From the NCBI GenBank assembly GCA_028023455.1, contig JAQFVV010012418.1, positions 4,955,244-5,019,243 of the forward strand: 64,000 nt of DNA, written 5' to 3'. The stretch's first letter is position 1; every line of letters begins with the position of its first letter. Shown piece after piece: positions 59,637 through 64,000 of this stretch. A model generated the notes under the pieces. It did not search any database. It saw only the letters and a program-made list of their open reading frames with translations, and was not told the DNA's origin. The DNA is from Epiperipatus broadwayi (lineage: Eukaryota > Onychophora > Udeonychophora > Euonychophora > Peripatidae). The position numbers and the translations under genes were made by a program.

Positions 59637-59867
59637 CTATTCTGTGCCATCATTATTAAAACATGATAATAGATTTAATGTTGCCCTATTTCCTAAATTC
59701 ATCACCATCTCTGCTGCCCATTCATCTAAACCTTTTGCCTTTCCCATTTTCAACATTTTCCCTGCCTCATTCAATTCATTTTCTATAAAACTAATATTTT
59801 CATTACTATGTGCTTTTATGATTATTATCATTCTGTCCTTCACATCTAACGTCTTTTCTATAGCCAT
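59637..59867 (-). pseudogene. LINE RT N-terminal region
   Basis: The open frame has 'ENELNEAGKMLKMGKAKGLD' and 'EWAAEMVMNLGNRATLNLLS', the usual motif (v..al..mK.gKApG.Dgi..El.k.lg....l.ll) that precedes RT block 1 in LINEs. It is followed on its 3' side by the Tigger copy E insertion. Confidence 0.75.
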
Positions 59868-60379
59868 TACATACTTATTTAAGATTGACTTCTATTTTTT
59901 TTTTTAGTAATACTATTTCTCTCTCCACTACATTCCTTCTTTTAATATATTTCCAACATTTTTTAATCCCATCTCTTTCACTTTTATTAATATCTTCCAA
60001 TATTTTACTATTTAATTTTATTCTATATAATTATCTATTTTAGCCAACTTCTTTTTAGGTTTTCCCATTTAATATTAACATCTTTTTCAGCACATTTATA
60101 TTCTCTGCATACTTTTCCCCTCTCTTTTACACTTTTATTAATTCTCACTTTTCTATTACTTTTATTCTTCTGAATACTCTCACTTAAAAACTCTATTTGC
60201 CACTTATTCTAATTCACCGCACCAGTTCTTATATTCACCCCCAACAAACTCTTCCCATAGTTTCTACTTTTATTTTATGTTCTTCTAACTTATTTTTATC
60301 ATTCACTCTCCATCCATATCTTTCACTATTCTTTCTACTTTTATTATTATTTTCCATCACTTTACTAACCATTTCTTTT

Positions 60380-60640
60380 ATAAAGAAATTATGATCACAA
60401 TTACATTCTCTTCATTATCTAAAACTTAAAATTTCCATACATTATTCAGTCTCTTTTTATCTATTAATATAATCTATTGTGTGAAATATATTATTTCTAG
60501 ACCACATGTATTTTTCCCTCATAAATATTTGATAAATTTCCACAGTTCAAATTCACTGTCTGACAAATTTTCAGAAGATGTCCATTCTTATTTGAGTCAA
60601 TTTCTTCAATATGCCCATTCATATGCCCTGTAACTATAAT
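60380..60640 (-). pseudogene. LINE AP-endonuclease domain fragment
   Basis: The minus strand reads 'IIVTGHMNGHIEEIDSNKNG' followed by 'LLKICQTVNLNC', the GD(F/M)NgH..e.d...NG..l...c...nL motif. Catalytic Asp is replaced by His at GHMN. After a shift, 'NISHTIDYILIDKKRLNNVW' gives the TIDYIL motif. The final SDH motif is eroded to a CDHNFF-like form. Confidence 0.75.
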
Positions 60641-61640
60641 TTTTTCTCTCCCCCCTTTATTTTTTTTTAACTCTGTATATTCTTAAATAGGCATTCATAT
60701 ATGCTATTGTCCACTCCATTATAGTTTGACTATCTCCAGTGGCCTTATATACTATAGCCACCATCCATTTGTGTTTTCCTAACTTTATCTCAGACCACTA
60801 ATGTTCTTGACACTTTACAGTATTTAAATATTTTTTTTGGCATTACTCCTATACCATCATCTCTTTTTTGCTTTTCTATTTATATTCTTTCATATCAAAT
60901 TTTCCAGGATAGGTTTTTCACTTAGATGTGTTTCCACTACTGCTAATACCTCAAGCCCTTCATTTTTAAGTGCTTTGTTTAATTCCAACTACTTCAAATA
61001 TCCAGATTTTACAATTTCTTCCTTTCTTTCTGCCATTTTATAAATTCTTTTGACTTTTATTCTCTATTTGTAGTTAGTTTGTTTATCATTAGTTTTACTG
61101 AACCATTTCCTCTCCACATTTACATCTAGATAACCTACACTTTGTTTACTTCTTACATCCCCTCCATCCTTAATCTTCTTTTTCAGAACCCTACCTGTTT
61201 ATAAGCATCCCGAAATACAATATTTTCATAAATCAAGCCCCCTAATGCTTCACATCCTTGTTTTGGTAAATGCAATCCATCTTTGCTCAATAATTTCCTC
61301 TTACTAATAAAAAAATCCCTCACATTCACAAACAACATTATTTCTATTGCAATCTCTCATTTATAGAACATGCCCTATCTATACACCTATTGTCAAATTC
61401 TTGGTGGTAATCCATCTATTCCTACTCTTTCTTTAACCTTTTTAAAACTGCTACTCAATTCTTTGTACTCATCCATTACTCCAATGGCTCTAACGAATTA
61501 TTTGTCCCCATCATAACAAACATCTTTACTTACCTGTGTATTTATTTTATCTGTAACATCCCTAGTTCTAGCTTCGGGCAAACATACTCCCTACATATCT
61601 ATTTCTATTTTCCCTTGCATGTGAAATCTTTTAGAAAAGA

Positions 61641-62880
61641 GAGTTGTATGTGGCATTAAAGCAAACTAACTTTGAATTTCATAATTCAGTTGACCAGTAC
61701 AAAAATGGAAAAATATATATCTTTTTTTTAATGAAATGATAAATAATTTTTTATTTTAGCAACAATTTCTTATCTATTTATTTATTAACTTTATCTAGAA
61801 CAGTTTTATTTTTTAAAACTTTTTAGCAAAGATATTTTATTTTATGAAAAATAATTATATAATTTAATGAATTATTAAAATATTTTATCTTTACACTAAT
61901 TATTGTATTATCTTAAACCCAATTTTATTTAAAAATAAATTATATTTTTATCAAAACTTTATTTTATTAATACAATTATTAATTGCACTGTTGGTTCATG
62001 CATAAAACACACTCTTAAACTTGAATAAGTGTAGTAATAAATATATTTTCAGGTAAAATCTGTTTTTTATATGACAACTATAGATTAATTTATTTGTGAT
62101 ATTGTCTATGGTTGAAAATTTGCCTAACATAAACATAATGTAATTTATCCTATTTAACAAATAAATTGTTTATTTTTTAAATCACTAAACAGAATTTAAA
62201 CAATCTAGATAAATATCTAATTTCTTATGTAATTGCTTTATTTTTGTCTTCTACTTTAAAAAATGGATTATTCTCCTGCCACCCCTACCCTCCTCTCTTT
62301 TTTATTACACATGATTACCATATCTTGATGGTCTCCATAATGAATGATTGATTTAAAAAAAACAGGTGAGAAGTCAAAGAAATATATCTAAAATGTAAAT
62401 GGAATATATATATAATATTAATAAGAATTTTAACATTAATATGACACACAAGTATTGATTAATCTCAAGAAATGAATAAATTACTAATATAGCATAATGC
62501 TCTGAAGTTTATTTTTTATTTATTGAAGTTATCTATGATTATTCTTATAAAATTATTACAAACCGAATAACTTCCCTAAGATCATTACATTGATTTTGCA
62601 TTTTTTGAGATTAATTGCTTATTATTGTTATATTATCATTTTTAGAAACATTTTTATTATTATTATATAGTATTTGTTTTCTAAGATTTGCTATGACTTT
62701 TTGTCATTCATTCCCTCTTTTTTTTTCTTTTAGTTTATATTATCTTTTTTAATACAAATAATTTATTTCTTAAGGTTTTCTGATTTTTTTTTTATTCAGT
62801 AAATATTATTATGAACATGAAAAAATTATCTCAGTATATTTGTTAAGGTCATAATTTTTAGTTTTTTGCTATGCATATAT
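61641..62880. other. AT-rich DNA upstream of the host exon
   Basis: There is no repeat or gene. It is T-rich toward 62700-62900, as expected for intron DNA before a splice acceptor. Confidence 0.5.
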
Positions 62881-62903
62881 TTTATTGGAGACTTTTTTTT
62901 AAG

Positions 62904-62987
62904 CCTCCACTGGTTCAAGCAATTTTTCGTGGAGATATTGAGGAAGTGCGCGACTTAATACTTCAGAAGGAAGATGTCAATAGTCAG
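62904..62987 (+). CDS. Exon of an ANKRD28/44/52-like ankyrin protein (PP6 regulatory subunit)
   Basis: The exon begins after a polypyrimidine tract and AAG acceptor (CTTTTTTTTAAG/CCTCCA) and ends at a consensus donor (AGTCAG/GTATGT). In phase 0 it encodes 'PPLVQAIFRGDIEEVRDLIL' followed by 'QKEDVNSQ', the first ankyrin repeat of the ANKRD28/44/52 family. The vertebrate members have the same segment with an exon break after the final Gln. These proteins are long ankyrin scaffolds that bind protein phosphatase 6 with SAPS subunits. There are no stops or frameshifts, unlike the element-derived frames nearby. The preceding exon (with the start codon) and the next one (starting DN/DxE...) are not recognised in the window, so introns on both sides are long. 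Confidence 0.85.
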
Positions 62988-64000
62988 GTATGTTTTTGTT
63001 GGTCGTATTTTGTGATTATGTTTATAAATACTAAAACTATTAAATTAAAGCATCTAACAAAAAGTTTGGATCTCTGAAAACTGATATTTTAACTTTACAA
63101 TAGTTGCCTTAATAGGATTGTATTACTCTTAAAAATAAGATTTATGCTTACATTTGTATACATATTGAACTATTTTTTATCCGGGGGGGGGGGGGTAAAG
63201 TGTCAAGTATTATTTTGAGGAAAAGATAATATAAGTAAGTGAACAATCCCGAAAAGAATAGTGTCTAGAATTGCTTGATGACATATCTTCCAGACATTAA
63301 AAAATTTAAATGAAAAGTACTTTATTGTACATTAATCTATAATTCAATATAATTTATAAGTATTAATAAAATAAATTACTATTTCTATTGCAGGCAATTG
63401 CTCATCAAGACAATGAACAAATTATTAAATGTAAATGATCTCACTTAGAAAAAGTTGTTCCACTGCTCTAAAAAAAAGTAGAAACATTTAAAAAATAACT
63501 TCTTAATTCAAGTGCACATTCTATGATTTTTTTTTGTTGTTGTTTATATAAATGTTATTTTTAAAAGTAATAGGAATTTACACCAGAAATGCAGTAGATA
63601 ATTTAAATACTGTTAAAAAAAAATAATAATGTTATTACAAATTTTTAAAAAAAACTTTAATTACTGAAGTTTTAATTTTTTGATTATTAAAGATTACATT
63701 TCAGATCTTAGATAATACAATGTACAGAATGTATTGTAAATTATATTTATATTTAGAAGAATAAAAGTAATCTGTTAATATGTTTGTATCCAATTAAATT
63801 TTTATAAATATATCTTCAAAAATAATAAAAAGTTTAAATTTTTATATACAATAAAGTAAAATATTAAATTGTTTTATATTTTTAATGCTATATATATTAA
63901 AAAAATAAAATTTCATTCTTTTTCAAATAATTTATAAAAAAATTATAAATATATAACACCCAATCATAAATATATTAAATATTTTAATATTCCCATAAAT
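62988..64000 (+). other. Intron following the ankyrin exon
   Basis: It is AT-rich and carries a 13-base G homopolymer (63183-63195). An acceptor-like TTGCAG at 63388-63393 is followed by text reading 'AIAHQDNEQIIK' and soon a stop. This looks tempting as the next ankyrin exon but is not supported. Confidence 0.5.

Larger units (their letters stand above)
56690..61640 (-). mobile_element. LINE (AP-endonuclease type), split by two insertions
   Basis: Read on the minus strand, the order is as follows: an AP-type endonuclease (about 60640-60380); the region before RT block 1 (59867-59637, 'LNEAGKMLKMGKAKGLDEWA'); an RT block 'GLKQGCLMSPILFLLYLREF' (58205-58145); a connection domain (57560-57239); and a C-terminal zinc motif 'CRLCKKGMENIRHLVTEC' (57021-56966). 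The endonuclease reads 'IIVTGHMNGHIEEIDSNKNG' and 'TIDYILI'. Families with the same motifs are common in chelicerates and other invertebrates. A Tigger copy and a palindromic element sit inside it. The YADD segment appears to be missing. All frames are broken. Confidence 0.85.

Noticed and set aside
59644-59907. 87-codon plus-strand frame
   Set aside because: It is the antisense shadow of the LINE RT region at 59637-59867.
63394-63435. Possible next ankyrin exon ('QDNEQIIK' after TTGCAG)
   Set aside because: The family's next exon should start with DN/DxE and continue TPLHAAA; here the frame stops after a few codons and the Asp is not at the splice site.

Overview
The window is very AT-rich eukaryotic DNA. 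It looks like part of a long intron or intergenic tract in an invertebrate animal genome, probably an arthropod. I cannot name the species. The evidence is: long poly-A/T and AT-microsatellite tracts; a single host exon bounded by GT-AG splice signals; an arthropod-style TATA plus TCAGTT core promoter; and a mixture of Penelope-like elements, RTE-type and other LINEs, Tigger/pogo, Merlin and hAT transposons typical of animals. There are no bacterial-style operons, no rRNA, no complete tRNA gene and no CRISPR array.

The only host coding sequence I can defend is one exon at the far right (62904-62987, + strand). It encodes the N-terminal ankyrin repeat of an ANKRD28/44/52-type protein, a regulatory subunit of protein phosphatase 6. 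The long gene-free stretch to its left is therefore plausibly intron 1 or upstream DNA of that gene, filled with mobile elements.

Layout from left to right. 0-2.2 kb: two inverted Penelope-like element (PLE) fragments. 2.2-3.6 kb: an internally deleted Tigger element with clear terminal inverted repeats (TIRs) and TA duplications. 4.3-5.35 kb: a TATA-Inr promoter and a primer-binding-site-like motif, perhaps an LTR. 5.9-6.55 kb: another PLE relic. 6.7-8.3 kb: a hAT transposase relic. 9.0-9.4 kb: a LINE reverse transcriptase (RT) relic. 10.2-12.5 kb and 17.9-18.4 kb: a shared LTR-like repeat, the second copy next to a Ty3/gypsy RNase H fragment. 13.3-16.9 kb: two copies of a second Tigger family, with further copies at 42.9, 49.7 and 58.2 kb. 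20.6-25 kb: a less AT-rich block with an unidentified decayed ORF. 26.0-27.9 kb: an unidentified decayed acidic ORF on the minus strand. 29.4-32.8 kb: an RTE-type LINE on the minus strand, split by a 0.6 kb palindrome. 34.2-35.3 kb: a structurally complete but frameshifted Merlin transposon with a perfect 8-bp target duplication. 36.1-36.7 kb: a LINE RT relic. 37.2-38.05 kb: PLE ends. 45.8-49.2 kb: a head-to-head PLE pair followed by a 1.15 kb tandem duplication. 54.4-55.3 kb: another PLE. 56.7-61.6 kb: a minus-strand LINE split by a palindromic element and by a Tigger copy.

No active gene system is visible. What stands out is the genomics of the elements. The five Tigger deletion derivatives carry complementary ends of a transposase and a conserved subterminal hairpin. 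Several PLE tails share a hammerhead-like core (UUGAAAA, stem, GAAA). The Merlin copy has intact termini. All family assignments rest on reading the translations by eye; no database search was possible.
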